A stretch of DNA of 64,000 bases from Paenimyroides viscosum (GCF_003858535.1 NZ_RQTJ01000011.1:1-64000); one strand, 5' to 3'. Counted from the stretch's first letter, positions 25,014-33,262 are shown. Translations and numbers: made by a program. Notes: a model not told the origin generated them from the letters alone.

Positions 25014-25184
25014 ATGAAAAAATACAATAAATTACTTGGTGTTATAGGTGATGTTGCGGTTATATATGTTGGTTATTTAATGTTTACTAGAGTTAGTAAT
25101 TCAATAAACAACAATGTATATGAGCTTAATTTTTATATCTTCCTTTTAACATTAGTTATTATAATTCTTTATGTTTTATTATAG
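25014..25184 (+). CDS. Orphan small membrane protein (56 residues)
   Basis: An ATG at 25014 opens a 56-codon frame ending at TAG 25184. The product starts MKKYNKLLGV and has two hydrophobic segments (about 9-24 and 40-56) separated by a polar Asn-rich loop. It has no effector-type gene in front of it. Codon and base composition match the other small membrane genes of this array, so it may be an orphan immunity gene. It is short and could be non-coding. Confidence 0.45.
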   Translation: MKKYNKLLGVIGDVAVIYVGYLMFTRVSNSINNNVYELNFYIFLLTLVIIILYVLL

Positions 25185-25245
25185 AATATTCTATATTTTG
25201 AAGAATAAAAAGTTTTAAATTATACTCACAAAGCAAACTTAAAAT

Positions 25246-25282
25246 ACCCTAACAGCGTTTTAAATGCTGTTAGGGTTTAAAT
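25246..25282. terminator. 11-bp hairpin before the thioredoxin-like gene
   Basis: ACCCTAACAGC (25246-25256) pairs perfectly with GCTGTTAGGGT (25266-25276), flanked by A-rich and TTTAA-type sequence. It separates the array from the next gene, which starts 20 bases later. Confidence 0.65.
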
Positions 25283-25296
25283 AAAAAACATCCGAA

Positions 25297-26406
25297 ATGA
25301 AAAAATTAACAACATTAGCACTATTGCTAACCACAACTTTACAAGTCTTTGCAGGCGAAATAAAAATAACGGCAAACCTTACGGGGTTTACAGATACTGC
25401 TGTAGTATATTTACTTAGTGGGCAAACACCTATTGCCTACCAAACATTAGCACAAGGCAAAGTAGAACTTACAGCCGAAGTTTCCGAAACTCCTGATACA
25501 TATGCTATATATGTAGTAGAAAACAACCAACCATATTACACCATGTTATTTGTAGCTAATGAAACCATAGAGATTACAGCTGCTAAAGATGATTTTCCGT
25601 ATCAAGTTAAGGTTAACGGTTCTAAGCATCATAATATAAAAGCACAATTAGACGAACTGCAAATGCCAATTCACAAAAAGGGAGAAGCTTTAAAACAGGA
25701 AATAACTGCTTTACAACAAACTGCCGAATGGCTAAAAATCGAGGTACAAGAAAAATATGTTGGTACAAATGGGTTGGCAAACCAATTAACCAAAGAGTTA
25801 AAACAAGTAGAAGCTGATTTTATCTTAAATAATTTTGATAACGCCTACACGTGGACGTTGTTACCATACAATACCACTGCATTCGATAAAACTTTTTACA
25901 AAGCAGTGTATAATAAAATGACCACCGAACAAAAACAAACAGCATTAGGCAAGAAATATTTATTAGCATCACAAAGCCAGCGCTTAACAAAAGGAGATGC
26001 CTTTATTGATATTAATTTGTTAGACAAAGATTTAAAAGCAGAAAAATTAAGCGATTATTTTAATAAAGATAAAGAATATGTTTTGGTTGATTTGTCATCG
26101 GTAAGCTGTCCAAGTAGTAGGCAAGCGTTCGAAATTACACAAGAACTAACAAAAAACACAGAAAAATTACAAGTTGTTAGTGTATTGCAAAGTCCTGATG
26201 TAGCTACTTACCAACAATTTGGTGCGTATAGCACTAATAATTGGTCGATAGTTTATGCCGAAGATTTCACGAGAACCGATACTTATATTCAATACCAGGA
26301 AAATGTTACTCCCACTTTTTTATTGTTTGACAAATCGGGAAAATTAATTGATCGTTGGACAGGCGCTATTCATCAACAAAAGTTAGAACAGTATTTAGGT
26401 AAATAA
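25297..26406 (+). CDS. Secreted DUF4369/TlpA-like thioredoxin-fold protein without CXXC
   Basis: 369 residues with a signal peptide (about 1-19, ending VFAG). The N-terminal beta domain (20-110) resembles DUF4369 (ITANLTGFTDTAVVYLL), a helical linker follows (115-235), and a thioredoxin-like domain sits at 245-369 (KEYVLVDLSSVSCPSSRQAF, VTPTFLLFDKSGKLIDRW). In TlpA-type reductants the active site is WCxxC. Here only one cysteine remains (SCPSS), so disulfide exchange of the normal type is unlikely. The cis-proline (VTPTF) is kept. Role unknown. Confidence 0.75.
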   Translation: MKKLTTLALLLTTTLQVFAGEIKITANLTGFTDTAVVYLLSGQTPIAYQTLAQGKVELTAEVSETPDTYAIYVVENNQPYYTMLFVANETIEITAAKDDFPYQVKVNGSKHHNIKAQLDELQMPIHKKGEALKQEITALQQTAEWLKIEVQEKYVGTNGLANQLTKELKQVEADFILNNFDNAYTWTLLPYNTTAFDKTFYKAVYNKMTTEQKQTALGKKYLLASQSQRLTKGDAFIDINLLDKDLKAEKLSDYFNKDKEYVLVDLSSVSCPSSRQAFEITQELTKNTEKLQVVSVLQSPDVATYQQFGAYSTNNWSIVYAEDFTRTDTYIQYQENVTPTFLLFDKSGKLIDRWTGAIHQQKLEQYLGK

Positions 26407-26441
26407 CTAGGGTAAGTTGTTTGTTCCCAAAAAATATAAAA

Positions 26442-26513
26442 ATGAAAAAGTACCTACCTTATATATTAGCCGTTTTAGGAATAATTTTAATATTAATAGG
26501 GGTAATATATTAA
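26442..26513 (+). CDS. Very small hydrophobic peptide (23 residues)
   Basis: ATG 26442 to TAA 26513 encodes MKKYLPYILAVLGIILILI plus four residues, a single membrane helix with a basic start. It follows the thioredoxin-like gene by 35 bases. It may be a real micro-membrane protein or the remnant of a longer gene. Length alone makes it uncertain. Confidence 0.3.
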   Translation: MKKYLPYILAVLGIILILIGVIY

Positions 26514-26564
26514 ACGTTAATACATATAGTACAATAGGTTTATTGCAAATATGTTTGGTTTTGC

Positions 26565-26732
26565 TTTCCCGATTAATCAGGAGATTACAAACGAACAGCT
26601 TTTAGTTTTCCCAAGTAATCGGGGCATTACTAACAAGTTGGCTTTGCCTTTCCCGATTACTCGGTTAACTACACATACGTACAGTTTATCTTTCCACGGT
26701 ATTCGTGAGAATATAAATCTGCTGCCCTATCT
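26565..26732. repeat. 42-bp tandem repeat, four diverged units
   Basis: Units start at 26565, 26607, 26649 and 26691, each opening with TTTCCC or TTTCCA and containing a GATTAnTCGG-like core. The spacing is exactly 42 bases each time. Read in the plus frame they give 14-residue repeats beginning FP (FPINQEITNEQLLV, FPSNRGITNKLALP, FPITRLTTHTYSLS, then FHGIREN). The frame runs from an ATG at 26551 to 26745 (64 residues), but no similarity or promoter supports a protein. Confidence 0.7.
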
Positions 26733-26786
26733 ATTAAATTTATAAACCACTTATTGTAAATTAATTATAATTAAAAACTACCTATT

Positions 26787-27488
26787 ATGAAAATTACGTT
26801 AACAGCTTTATCTACAAAAAACCTGGCAACTTTAGCACAGCGTATTATTAATTCATCGCAAAGTGGCAATTATACCATTATTGAAGGTCACCCTTTGTTA
26901 ACGGCACTTGCAACAAGTTATTCAACCTACGATGCCGTATATACAAAACTTACCTACAGCGGTAAAGGTAAAGAAGTAGCTGCTGCCGATAAAGAACGTG
27001 ATGCTGCCTTTAGTAGTATAAAGGCATTTTTAAACGGATACCGCAAGTTGCCTTTTGCAGCGAACCATACAGATGCTGAAGCTTTATACATTATTTTTAA
27101 ACAGTTTGGATTGAATTTAGATACGTTAAGTTATTCTGCCCAGACCGCACAATTAAAAAAGCTTATTGAAGAGTTAGAAAAGCCTGAAAACACCCAACGC
27201 ATTGAAAATTTAACCATTACTACGGCTTTTAACGATTTAAAAACAAAACACCAAGCTTTTGAAACTGTTTTTGCTGAACAAGCCGAAGCGAATGCAGATC
27301 TTAGAACTATTGCCAGCGCATCGTCTACCCGAAAAGAATTAGAACAAAGACTGCGATCTTATTTTAGCCTAATTACTGCTATGAAAGACATGCCCGAATG
27401 GTCTAAGCTATATTACGATTTAAACGAAATTGTAAAAGCCGCAAAAAACAGTACATTGTCTGCAAATGGTAACAACACACCAACGTAA
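26787..27488 (+). CDS. DUF6261-like protein
   Basis: 233 residues, no signal peptide, almost wholly alpha-helical with Ala-, Lys- and Glu-rich heptad-like stretches (about 118-200), so probably a cytoplasmic helical bundle. Length and composition match the DUF6261 proteins found across Bacteroidota, often in several copies per genome. Function unknown. A strong terminator follows 20 bases after the stop. Confidence 0.65.
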   Translation: MKITLTALSTKNLATLAQRIINSSQSGNYTIIEGHPLLTALATSYSTYDAVYTKLTYSGKGKEVAAADKERDAAFSSIKAFLNGYRKLPFAANHTDAEALYIIFKQFGLNLDTLSYSAQTAQLKKLIEELEKPENTQRIENLTITTAFNDLKTKHQAFETVFAEQAEANADLRTIASASSTRKELEQRLRSYFSLITAMKDMPEWSKLYYDLNEIVKAAKNSTLSANGNNTPT

Positions 27489-27507
27489 AAAAGGTTTGTT
27501 AATAGCA

Positions 27508-27540
27508 AAAATCCATCTTGTTTTAAGATGGATTTTTTAG
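27508..27540 (+). terminator. Terminator after DUF6261-like gene
   Basis: AAAATCCATCTT pairs with AAGATGGATTTT over a 4-base loop and runs into six T. Confidence 0.85.
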
Positions 27541-27563
27541 TTTTATGGGTTATTCAATTTACT
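27531..27563. repeat. 33-bp direct repeat, left copy
   Basis: Identical to 28269-28301. The right copy includes the last codons and stop of the APC permease gene, so this left copy is a displaced duplicate of that gene end plus its terminator tract. Confidence 0.9.
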
Positions 27564-27573
27564 GTCCCCCGCT

Positions 27574-27639
27574 CTCCGAAGTTTTCAACTTAGGATCATA
27601 AAAGAAAATGATTTACGCAAAGTTGGGAGTCTTTGCGTA
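27574..27639. repeat. Two-hairpin composite repeat, related to 18242-18340
   Basis: CTCCGAAGTT with a decayed partner (AACTTAGGAT) at 27574-27596 is followed by TACGCAAAG / CTTTGCGTA (27614-27622 and 27631-27639). The first half and linker (CATAAA-GAAA-TGA) match 18238-18277 closely. The second hairpin resembles the one at 18317 in inverted orientation. Confidence 0.65.
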
Positions 27640-27698
27640 GCGAGATCTATGTACTAAAAATTAATACACCTTAAATAAAGTAATTGTTCTTATTTTTT

Positions 27699-27706
27699 TA
27701 TTTTTG
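27699..27706 (+). promoter_or_regulatory. -7 box for the 167-residue secreted protein gene
   Basis: TATTTTTG matches TAnnTTTG exactly and ends 34 bases before the ATG at 27741. Confidence 0.5.
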
Positions 27707-27740
27707 CCGAAATTATTAAAACTAATAAAAACATTAACAC

Positions 27741-28244
27741 ATGAAAAAAACAACACTTTTACTTTTATTGTTAGGTAATATTGTGTTTGCCCAACAAACA
27801 GAGATTTTATCGAACGAAATTACATTAGGTAAAAATTCGCAGCGTTTTTTTATTAAAGAAAACAAAGATTACAGATTAAGCGAATACAAACAAGTTTTTT
27901 CTAACCCTGAGGCGATAAGCTATATTAAACGTGCCCGTACTAATAAAACCTTCGGTGATATTTTGGGGTATATTGGCGGGTTTGGTATTGGTTATGGAGT
28001 AGCATCAGCTGTTAGTGTTAAAAGCAGCGATCCTAATTATAAATCAAAAAGAAAAGATGGTTGGGTAATTGCAGGAGCCGGATTAGGAGTTATAGGAGCT
28101 TCCATTCCTCTGTATTTATCTTTTGGTAAAAATATCAAAAAAGGTATTGAAACAGAGAATGGACAAAATACTACCAGCCTATCTACTACACAGTTAAATC
28201 TTATTGTTAATGATAACGGCGCAGGTTTTTCATTAACATTCTAA
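27741..28244 (+). CDS. Secreted or membrane protein with glycine-rich hydrophobic segments
   Basis: 167 residues. A signal peptide (about 1-17, ending VFAQQ) is followed by a basic polar region, then two hydrophobic glycine-rich segments: ILGYIGGFGIGYGVASAV (about 74-91) and GWVIAGAGLGVIGASIPLYL (about 107-126). These are separated by a basic loop. The tail is Asn/Thr-rich. Similar small proteins occur in Flavobacteriia but have no known role. It lies inside a 738-base segment bounded by 33-bp direct repeats. Confidence 0.65.
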   Translation: MKKTTLLLLLLGNIVFAQQTEILSNEITLGKNSQRFFIKENKDYRLSEYKQVFSNPEAISYIKRARTNKTFGDILGYIGGFGIGYGVASAVSVKSSDPNYKSKRKDGWVIAGAGLGVIGASIPLYLSFGKNIKKGIETENGQNTTSLSTTQLNLIVNDNGAGFSLTF

Positions 28245-28245
28245 A

Positions 28246-28283
28246 ACTAAAAAATCAGCTTTAAAGCTGATTTTTTAGTTTTA
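28246..28283. terminator. Bidirectional terminator between convergent genes
   Basis: AAAACTAAAAAATCAGCTTT and its complement form a nearly perfect palindrome centred at 28262, with A and T tracts on both sides. It ends both the small secreted protein gene and the permease gene. Confidence 0.85.
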
Positions 28284-28301
28284 TGGGTTATTCAATTTAC
28301 T
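28269..28301. repeat. 33-bp direct repeat, right copy
   Basis: Identical to 27531-27563. It spans the terminator T tract and the last seven codons (including stop) of the APC permease gene. Confidence 0.9.
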
Positions 28302-29744
28302 ATTTCTTTTACTGTACGCAAAATAAACGATTATTCCCAGAACAAGCCAGCAACCAGATAGCAGTAATGCTAATTTATCTAACGTTATAATTAAACCTAT
28401 ATTGGTTAAAACCCCTAAAATTACTATTAGCTTATAAGCAGGTACTTTAAATGGACGTTCAATATTAGGTTGTCTTTTTCGCATGATCCACACGGCAATA
28501 CATACCATTGTAAAGGCAAACAACGTACCAAAACTGGTCATGTGTGCCAATGTTGAAATAGGTGTTAAAGCAGAAACGGTTGCTACAATTAATCCTAATA
28601 AAATAATTCCCTTATACGGAGTCTTTGTTGTTGGATGCAATTCGCCAAAAAACTTCGGGATTAATCCGTCTTTAGCCATTCCCATAAAAATACGCGATTG
28701 CCCCATCATCATTACCATAACAACCGAAATTAATCCAACCGTAGCCGCAATGGTAACAATATTACTTGCCCAATGTTTGCCGGCAATTTCAAACGCATAC
28801 GCCACCGGTGCTTTTATTGCTTCAGGATATTTTCCTAACGGATTAAAATCAGAGTAATGCATCATACCTGTTAACACCAATGAAACCATAATGTATAAGG
28901 CAGTACAGATCAATAAAGAAGTAATAATGGCAAACGGAACATCTTTTTTAGGGTTAATAGCTTCGCCAGCTTGTGTAGAAACGGCATCAAAACCTATATA
29001 AGCAAAGAAAATAGCTGCCGCACCTGATATGATTCCTTGAAAACCATAAGCCGGAGCCATTTCGCCATTTGTTTGTTCAATCATTGTTTGCTCTGGTATA
29101 AAAGGCATCCAATTTTCTGGGACTATATAAAATGCCCCCACAATAACCACAAAAACAACCGCTGCTGTTTTTAAAATAACGATAAAGTTGTTTGTTTTAG
29201 CAGCTTCTTTTGTTCCTTTTGTAAGTAAGGCTGTTATTAACAGTACAATAATAAACGCAGGTAAATTAATTGAAAACCCTTCACCTGTGTAACTTACAGG
29301 ATCGGACGTAAGGTAATCGGGCAGATAAATACCGAACATCTTTAAAAATTTGGTAAAATAACCCGACCAACTTACAGAGACTGCCATACTTGCCATGGCG
29401 TATTCTAATATTAAACACCAACCCAATCCCCATGCAAAAATTTCACCTACGGTTCCATAAGCATACGCATAGGCAGAACCTTCTACAGGAAGTATCGAAG
29501 CAAATTCGGCATAACACAACGCAGCGAAAATACAGGCAATACCGGCAATTACGAAAGACAATGCCAATGCCGGACCCGCATTATAATACGCACCAGTACC
29601 TGTAAGTACAAAGATTCCGCCACCAATAATGGCACCAACACCAATAGCGGTTAAGCTCCATTTACCTAATATTTTTTTTAATCCACTTTTTTTAATATCT
29701 GCCTCGTAGGCACTTAATGGTTTTTTTATCCAAATATTCGACAT
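28281..29744 (-). CDS. APC-family amino acid permease
   Basis: 487 residues from the ATG at 29744, with about twelve to thirteen membrane segments. The GVGAIIGGGIFVLTG motif in segment 1 binds the substrate amine and carboxylate in APC transporters. Segment 6 carries FFAYIGFDAVSTQAGE, typical of the cationic amino acid and YfnA-like branch. The longer frame from 29792 overlaps the promoter and is rejected. It would import amino acids across the inner membrane. Exact substrate unknown. Confidence 0.9.
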   Translation of the reverse strand: MSNIWIKKPLSAYEADIKKSGLKKILGKWSLTAIGVGAIIGGGIFVLTGTGAYYNAGPALALSFVIAGIACIFAALCYAEFASILPVEGSAYAYAYGTVGEIFAWGLGWCLILEYAMASMAVSVSWSGYFTKFLKMFGIYLPDYLTSDPVSYTGEGFSINLPAFIIVLLITALLTKGTKEAAKTNNFIVILKTAAVVFVVIVGAFYIVPENWMPFIPEQTMIEQTNGEMAPAYGFQGIISGAAAIFFAYIGFDAVSTQAGEAINPKKDVPFAIITSLLICTALYIMVSLVLTGMMHYSDFNPLGKYPEAIKAPVAYAFEIAGKHWASNIVTIAATVGLISVVMVMMMGQSRIFMGMAKDGLIPKFFGELHPTTKTPYKGIILLGLIVATVSALTPISTLAHMTSFGTLFAFTMVCIAVWIMRKRQPNIERPFKVPAYKLIVILGVLTNIGLIITLDKLALLLSGCWLVLGIIVYFAYSKRNSKLNNP

Positions 29745-29770
29745 AGGTTCGATTTTTTTTCTATCAATAC

Positions 29771-29778
29771 CAAATATA
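29771..29778 (-). promoter_or_regulatory. -7 box for APC permease
   Basis: Reads TATATTTG on the minus strand, an exact TAnnTTTG match, 26 bases ahead of the ATG at 29744. Confidence 0.55.
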
Positions 29779-29884
29779 TATTTTTTTATCAAAAAAATAC
29801 GTCTTCTTTCTTTATAATCTTTGGCAACTGACGAAAAGCGAAAAATTGATAGTAATATTTATGCTTTTATCAAAATTGATTTAA

Positions 29885-30436
29885 CTATCTGGCTACAAAC
29901 CAACCGGTTTCTTTGTTGTATTTCAAGACAAATTTTTGAGTAATAAAGGTCGAATTCAAGTTTTTATCTTTACTTAAACCGGCAAAAGGCGTGGTGGTTT
30001 TAATAAGCTTTGCAGATGCCGTTGCTTTTGTTTTACTGTTTAGTTCCAACTGAACATCGGAATTTTCCTGAATTGTAAAAAGATAAGTTTTAACCTGTGC
30101 TTTGTTCTTTTTTTGATCAATAACAAAATCGGCAGCTTTGGTGGTTAAACCGATATTCACCACTAAAACAGAATCTTTAGAAAGTAATTTTTTACGTGAA
30201 CTGATGGTTTTTAAACTGATTAAATCTTGCGATGCCAGATTTCTTAGCACAGTTATTTCTGCAGAATCTTTCCGAACACTGTATTTTTGTTCACCTAACT
30301 GTAAAGTTGTTTTTTCGAAATAAGGATATTTCTCTGTATGCGTTTTAATTAAGTTTGTAGCTTGTTTAACCGATAACGATTCCGATGAACAAGCTACAAT
30401 AACCATCAACAAAAAGAATAATGCAATTTTTTTCAT
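29885..30436 (-). CDS. Predicted lipoprotein of unknown function
   Basis: 183 residues from the ATG at 30436. The signal ends at the lipobox VIVAC (Cys16), followed by SSES. The mature region is rich in Lys, Thr and Ser with alternating strands (ADFVIDQKKNKAQVKTYLFTI). The longer frame from 30535 reads through palindromic repeat sequence and is rejected. No family recognised. It may be a periplasmic-side outer-membrane lipoprotein. Confidence 0.65.
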   Translation of the reverse strand: MKKIALFFLLMVIVACSSESLSVKQATNLIKTHTEKYPYFEKTTLQLGEQKYSVRKDSAEITVLRNLASQDLISLKTISSRKKLLSKDSVLVVNIGLTTKAADFVIDQKKNKAQVKTYLFTIQENSDVQLELNSKTKATASAKLIKTTTPFAGLSKDKNLNSTFITQKFVLKYNKETGWFVAR

Positions 30437-30654
30437 AGTATGAATTTTAAATAAAATTACTATCAAACTTATACCAAAATAGAAATTATCAGATTCGTCT
30501 GTTCGAGCCTGTCGAGAACTTTTAAAACTTCTCAATACGCTTCATTTCATTACGCTACGAACTGACGATTTCAATAGTATTATCTTTAAGTAAAAAGTTT
30601 CAGATATCAATTAAAGCTAAATATAGTAATTTGAAAAACGAAAAATGTAGTAAA
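30437..30654. other. Intergenic region holding a palindromic repeat
   Basis: 218 bases. Unit R5 of the dispersed palindrome family is at 30495-30569. The rest is AT-rich with no clear promoter box. Confidence 0.5.
30495..30569. repeat. Dispersed imperfect palindromic repeat (unit R5)
   Basis: It starts TCGTCTGTTCGAGCCTGTCG and ends GCTACGAACTGACGA, so its ends are inverted copies of one another apart from a few mismatches. AATACGCTTCATTTCATTA in the middle recalls R1. Confidence 0.65.
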
Positions 30655-30686
30655 ACAAAAAAAACCTCCAATAGTTGGAGGTTTTA
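30655..30686 (-). terminator. Terminator after tRNA-Cys
   Basis: On the minus strand AAAACCTCCAA pairs with TTGGAGGTTTT over a short loop and continues into at least four more T. It starts one base after the tRNA. Confidence 0.9.
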
Positions 30687-30687
30687 G

Positions 30688-30758
30688 AGGCATCTAGCGG
30701 ATTCGAACCGCTGTAGACGGTTTTGCAGACCGCTTCCTAGCCACTCGGACAAGATGCC
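30688..30758 (-). tRNA. tRNA-Cys (GCA)
   Basis: 71 bases forming a full cloverleaf: acceptor arm GGCATCT / AGATGCC, anticodon stem CGGT...ACCG with loop CTGCAAA (anticodon GCA) and a T arm containing GGTTCGAATCC. The discriminator base is U, as expected for tRNA-Cys. The CCA end is not encoded. It has its own terminator. Confidence 0.97.
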
Positions 30759-30819
30759 ATTTGTAATGTGATTGCAAATCTACTACAAAAAATCAAATAT
30801 CAAAACCCAAAACTTAAAA

Positions 30820-31179
30820 TTATGCTCTGAATTCTTCCATAACAATAGTAACTTGCTGTACATCACCACCAATTGGCGGATTTATTTTCGATACTTCTAA
30901 CAAAATACTTGAAACCATAGGTAGTTCATTAAAAATACGTACTACAATACGCTTGGCAACGTGTTCTAATAATTTAGATCGTATCGCCATTTCTTCAACA
31001 ACAATTCTGTTTAAATGTACATAATCAACGGTATCTGCCAATTCATCTGTATCTGCAGATTTTCGCAAATCGGCTTTAATTTGTAAATCAACTCTATATT
31101 CCGACCCTATTTTAGCTTCTTCAATCAAGCAACCGTGATTTGTAAAAACCCGTATGTTTGTTAAGCGAATAATTCCCAT
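30820..31179 (-). CDS. folB: Dihydroneopterin aldolase
   Basis: 119 residues, normal FolB length. Family features are the N-terminal IRLTNIRVFTNHGCLIEEAKIG (the FYG-type HG substrate loop), the VDYVHL segment and VAKRIVVRIF. The C-terminal INPPIGGDVQQVTIVM contains the substrate-anchoring region. It converts 7,8-dihydroneopterin to 6-hydroxymethyl-dihydropterin in folate synthesis. It is encoded alone, just upstream of the tRNA-Cys gene on the same strand and divergent from glnS. Confidence 0.92.
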   Translation of the reverse strand: MGIIRLTNIRVFTNHGCLIEEAKIGSEYRVDLQIKADLRKSADTDELADTVDYVHLNRIVVEEMAIRSKLLEHVAKRIVVRIFNELPMVSSILLEVSKINPPIGGDVQQVTIVMEEFRA

Positions 31180-31255
31180 TTCTTAAAATTTATATCGTAA
31201 AATTAAACCTTTTTTATAACATATCATTACCGCTTAAAAATCAAACATTTTTTGA

Positions 31256-31263
31256 TAAATTTG
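31256..31263 (+). promoter_or_regulatory. -7 box for glnS
   Basis: TAAATTTG is an exact TAnnTTTG match 18 bases ahead of the ATG. Confidence 0.6.
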
Positions 31264-31281
31264 TAATCTTAATTCAAGAAT

Positions 31282-32967
31282 ATGTCAACAAAAGAAAAAT
31301 CATTGAATTTTATAGAACAAATCATTGAAGAGGATTTAAAAAATGGTTTGTCACAAGATAAATTACGCTTTCGTTTTCCGCCCGAACCTAACGGATATCT
31401 GCATATTGGGCACGCATCATCGATCTGTTTAAACTTTGGTTTAGGATTAGATTATAACGCACCGGTAAATTTACGTTTTGACGATACCAACCCTGCTAAA
31501 GAAGAACAAGAATTTGTTGATGCCATTAAAAATGATGTAGAGTGGTTGGGTTTTAAATGGGATCAGGAAGTTTATGCGTCTGATTATTTTCAGGAATTGT
31601 ATGATTGGGCTATTCTTTTAATTAAGAAAGGGAAAGCCTATGTTGATAATTTATCGGCAGATGAAATTGCAAAACAAAAAGGTACACCAACGCAACCTGG
31701 AGTAAATTCACCAAACCGCGACCGTTCAGTTGAAGAAAATTTAGATTTATTTGAACGAATGAAAAACGGCGAGTTTGAAGAAGGCGAATATATTTTACGT
31801 GCTAAAATTGATATGGCATCGAACAATATGTTAATGCGCGACCCAATTATGTATCGAATCATTAATGCATCGCACCACAGAACCGGCGTAAATTGGAAAA
31901 TTTATCCTATGTACGACTGGGCTCATGGTGAAAGCGATTATATCGAACAAATATCACATTCATTCTGTACATTAGAATTTTTACCGCACCGCGAATTGTA
32001 TGATTGGTTTTTAGATCAGATTTACGATAACGAGAAAGTTCGACCAAAACAGCGCGAATTTGCTCGTAGAAATTTATCGCACACTGTTGTATCAAAACGA
32101 AAATTGCTTCAATTGGTAAACGAAGGTCACGTTACCGCTTGGGACGATCCGCGTATGAGCACCATTTCGGGTATGCGTCGAAGAGGTTACACACCAACTG
32201 CTATCCGCAATTTTGCCGATACTATCGGTATTGCAAAACGTACCAATTTAATTGATGTTTCGTTGTTGGAATTTTGTGTTCGCGAAGATTTAAACAAGAT
32301 TACCGATCGTGTAATGGCTGTTTTAGATCCGGTGAAAATGATTATCACCAATTATCCGGAAGGTCAGGAAGAATGGTTAGTTGCAGAAAATAATCCGGAA
32401 GCAGAAGAGCTAACGTTTAGAAAAGTCCCTTTTTCTAAAGAATTATATATTGAACGTGAAGATTTTCTGGAAGAAGCAAACAACAAATTTTTCCGATTAA
32501 CATTAGGGAAAGAAGTTCGTTTAAAGAATGCCTACATTATTAAAGGTGAAAGTGTTGTAAAAGACGAAAACGGAAACATTACCGAAATTCATGTAACGTA
32601 TGATGCTGATTCTAAATCGGGAAGCGGAACAGAAGCTTCAAAACGCAAAGTAAAAGGAACCATTCATTGGGTTTCAATTCCGCATGCTGTTGAAGCCGAA
32701 GTACGTATTTACGACCGCTTGTTTACACACGAAAACCCTGATGGTAACAAAGAAGTTGATTTTAAGGAATACATTAACCCTGATTCGTTAAAAGTAATTA
32801 CTGGTTATGTTGAACCAAGCTTAAAAACGGCTGTAAGCGGCGATAAATTCCAATTTCAACGTTTGGGTTATTTCGCAACAGATAAAGATTCTACCGCAGA
32901 AAAAATGGTATTTAATAAAACGGTTGGCTTACGCGATACGTGGGCTAAAGTTGAAAGTAAAGAATAA
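31282..32967 (+). CDS. glnS: Glutamine--tRNA ligase
   Basis: 561 residues, typical for GlnRS. The class I signature [13 protein letters not shown] (33-45) holds the HIGH motif at 41-44. The region TVVSKRKL near residue 270 corresponds to the KMSKS loop. The catalytic core is followed by the two beta-barrel anticodon-binding domains (about 345-555). It charges tRNA-Gln with glutamine. The glutamyl-tRNA synthetase gene gltX is also in this window. Monocistronic, with its own promoter and terminator. Confidence 0.97.
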   Translation: MSTKEKSLNFIEQIIEEDLKNGLSQDKLRFRFPPEPNGYLHIGHASSICLNFGLGLDYNAPVNLRFDDTNPAKEEQEFVDAIKNDVEWLGFKWDQEVYASDYFQELYDWAILLIKKGKAYVDNLSADEIAKQKGTPTQPGVNSPNRDRSVEENLDLFERMKNGEFEEGEYILRAKIDMASNNMLMRDPIMYRIINASHHRTGVNWKIYPMYDWAHGESDYIEQISHSFCTLEFLPHRELYDWFLDQIYDNEKVRPKQREFARRNLSHTVVSKRKLLQLVNEGHVTAWDDPRMSTISGMRRRGYTPTAIRNFADTIGIAKRTNLIDVSLLEFCVREDLNKITDRVMAVLDPVKMIITNYPEGQEEWLVAENNPEAEELTFRKVPFSKELYIEREDFLEEANNKFFRLTLGKEVRLKNAYIIKGESVVKDENGNITEIHVTYDADSKSGSGTEASKRKVKGTIHWVSIPHAVEAEVRIYDRLFTHENPDGNKEVDFKEYINPDSLKVITGYVEPSLKTAVSGDKFQFQRLGYFATDKDSTAEKMVFNKTVGLRDTWAKVESKE

Positions 32968-32983
32968 GTTTTTTAGTTTATAA

Positions 32984-33018
32984 ATTAAAATCCCAGCTAT
33001 ATGTTGGGGTTTTTTGTT
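32984..33018 (+). terminator. Terminator after glnS
   Basis: AAAATCCCA and TTGGGGTTTT form a stem with an 8-base loop, followed by T-rich sequence. Confidence 0.75.
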
Positions 33019-33050
33019 TGTAATTCTATTGTTAATTCGCTTATAATCTA

Positions 33051-33127
33051 TCCTGCAAGGTCTTTATTTGACCTTGTAGGTATAAATTATCAAAAATTAA
33101 GAGCTATAAGGTTTGAAAAACCTTGCA
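33051..33127. repeat. Paired AAGGT/ACCTT hairpins
   Basis: CCTGCAAGGTC (33052-33062) pairs with GACCTTGTAGG (33070-33080, one G-T wobble), and AAGGTTT (33108-33114) pairs with AAACCTT (33118-33124). The outer pieces CTGCAAGGT and ACCTTGCAG are also complementary, so one long fold is possible. Confidence 0.7.
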
Positions 33128-33254
33128 GCATAAAAAAAACAGTTATAAAGCACGGATTGAAAATCTACGCTATCGGATATGATGTTCAAGTAATTACAAG
33201 AATCAATTCCAAAAAGAAACAATATACTTACTTTTCAAATATCTTTTATTATTG

Positions 33255-33262
33255 TAACTTTG
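33255..33262 (+). promoter_or_regulatory. -7 box for toxin-antitoxin operon
   Basis: TAACTTTG matches TAnnTTTG and ends 19 bases before the antitoxin ATG. Confidence 0.6.

Larger units (their letters stand above)
26407..26786. other. Intergenic region with micro-ORF and 42-bp repeats
   Basis: 380 bases between the thioredoxin-like gene and the DUF6261-like gene. Apart from the 23-codon frame and the tandem repeat described separately, the last 50 bases are AT-rich and may hold the promoter of the next gene, but no TAnnTTTG box is present. Confidence 0.5.

Noticed and set aside
26417..26605. 62-codon frame after the thioredoxin-like gene
   Set aside because: No signal, family or composition support; it overlaps the better micro-ORF and the tandem repeat.
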